A stretch of DNA of 7,223 nucleotides from Planctomycetota bacterium (lineage in GTDB: Bacteria > Planctomycetota > Phycisphaerae > WQYP01): positions 1-7,223 of the forward strand of contig JAJYGE010000538.1 in the NCBI GenBank assembly GCA_021785155.1. Direction: 5' to 3'. The translations under genes were made by a program, and so were the position numbers. Under the pieces are notes generated by a model. The model had not been told where the DNA came from. It saw only the letters and a list, made by a program, of their open reading frames with translations, and ran no database searches. Shown piece after piece: positions 7,223 through 7,223 of the stretch; the stretch's first letter is position 1; every line of letters starts with the position of its first letter.

Positions 7223-7223
7223 G

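Overview
The window is a stretch of ordinary bacterial chromosome, gene-dense and slightly GC-rich by eye. It is most likely from a planctomycete-like organism (Planctomycetota, possibly the Phycisphaerae). That placement is an inference. It rests on a ribosomal protein L34 that begins MHYPHK rather than the usual MKRT-type start, on a VWA protein of a kind I associate with planctomycetes, and on a large secreted beta-propeller protein next to a SpoIVB-like (S55) protein. Shine-Dalgarno sites are visible before several genes. I see no mobile element, CRISPR array, tRNA or rRNA.

Layout: the left edge (2-601, plus strand) holds the C-terminal two thirds or so of a VWA (von Willebrand factor A) protein whose start lies outside the window. 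Everything else is on the minus strand and reads from right to left as one tightly spaced series. First comes the C-terminal 501 residues of an S55-domain protein (7222-5717, start outside the window), ending in a short collagen-like tail. A 90-nt gap leads to a secreted propeller protein with Fn3/Ig-like C-terminal domains (5626-3410). A 31-nt gap leads to a 44-codon rpmH gene with a GTG start (3378-3244). After 9 nt comes a DUF255 / YyaL / SPATA20-type thioredoxin-fold protein (3234-1324). Last is a small protein with an HExxH zinc-peptidase motif (start at 1198 or 1327, stop at 617). The VWA gene and the peptidase gene converge with only 15 nt between their stop codons.

How they may work together: the S55-like protein and the propeller protein look like an envelope or periplasmic pair in one operon. 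rpmH, the YyaL-like gene and the putative peptidase form a second, even tighter group. rpmH is normally followed by rnpA; here rnpA is absent and the YyaL-like gene takes its place. No stretch over 300 bases lacks a gene. I found no convincing rho-independent terminator and no strong promoter. I do not see a clear new defence or mobile system. The points most worth a second look are the relocated rpmH, the S55/propeller pair and the unassigned HExxH protein.
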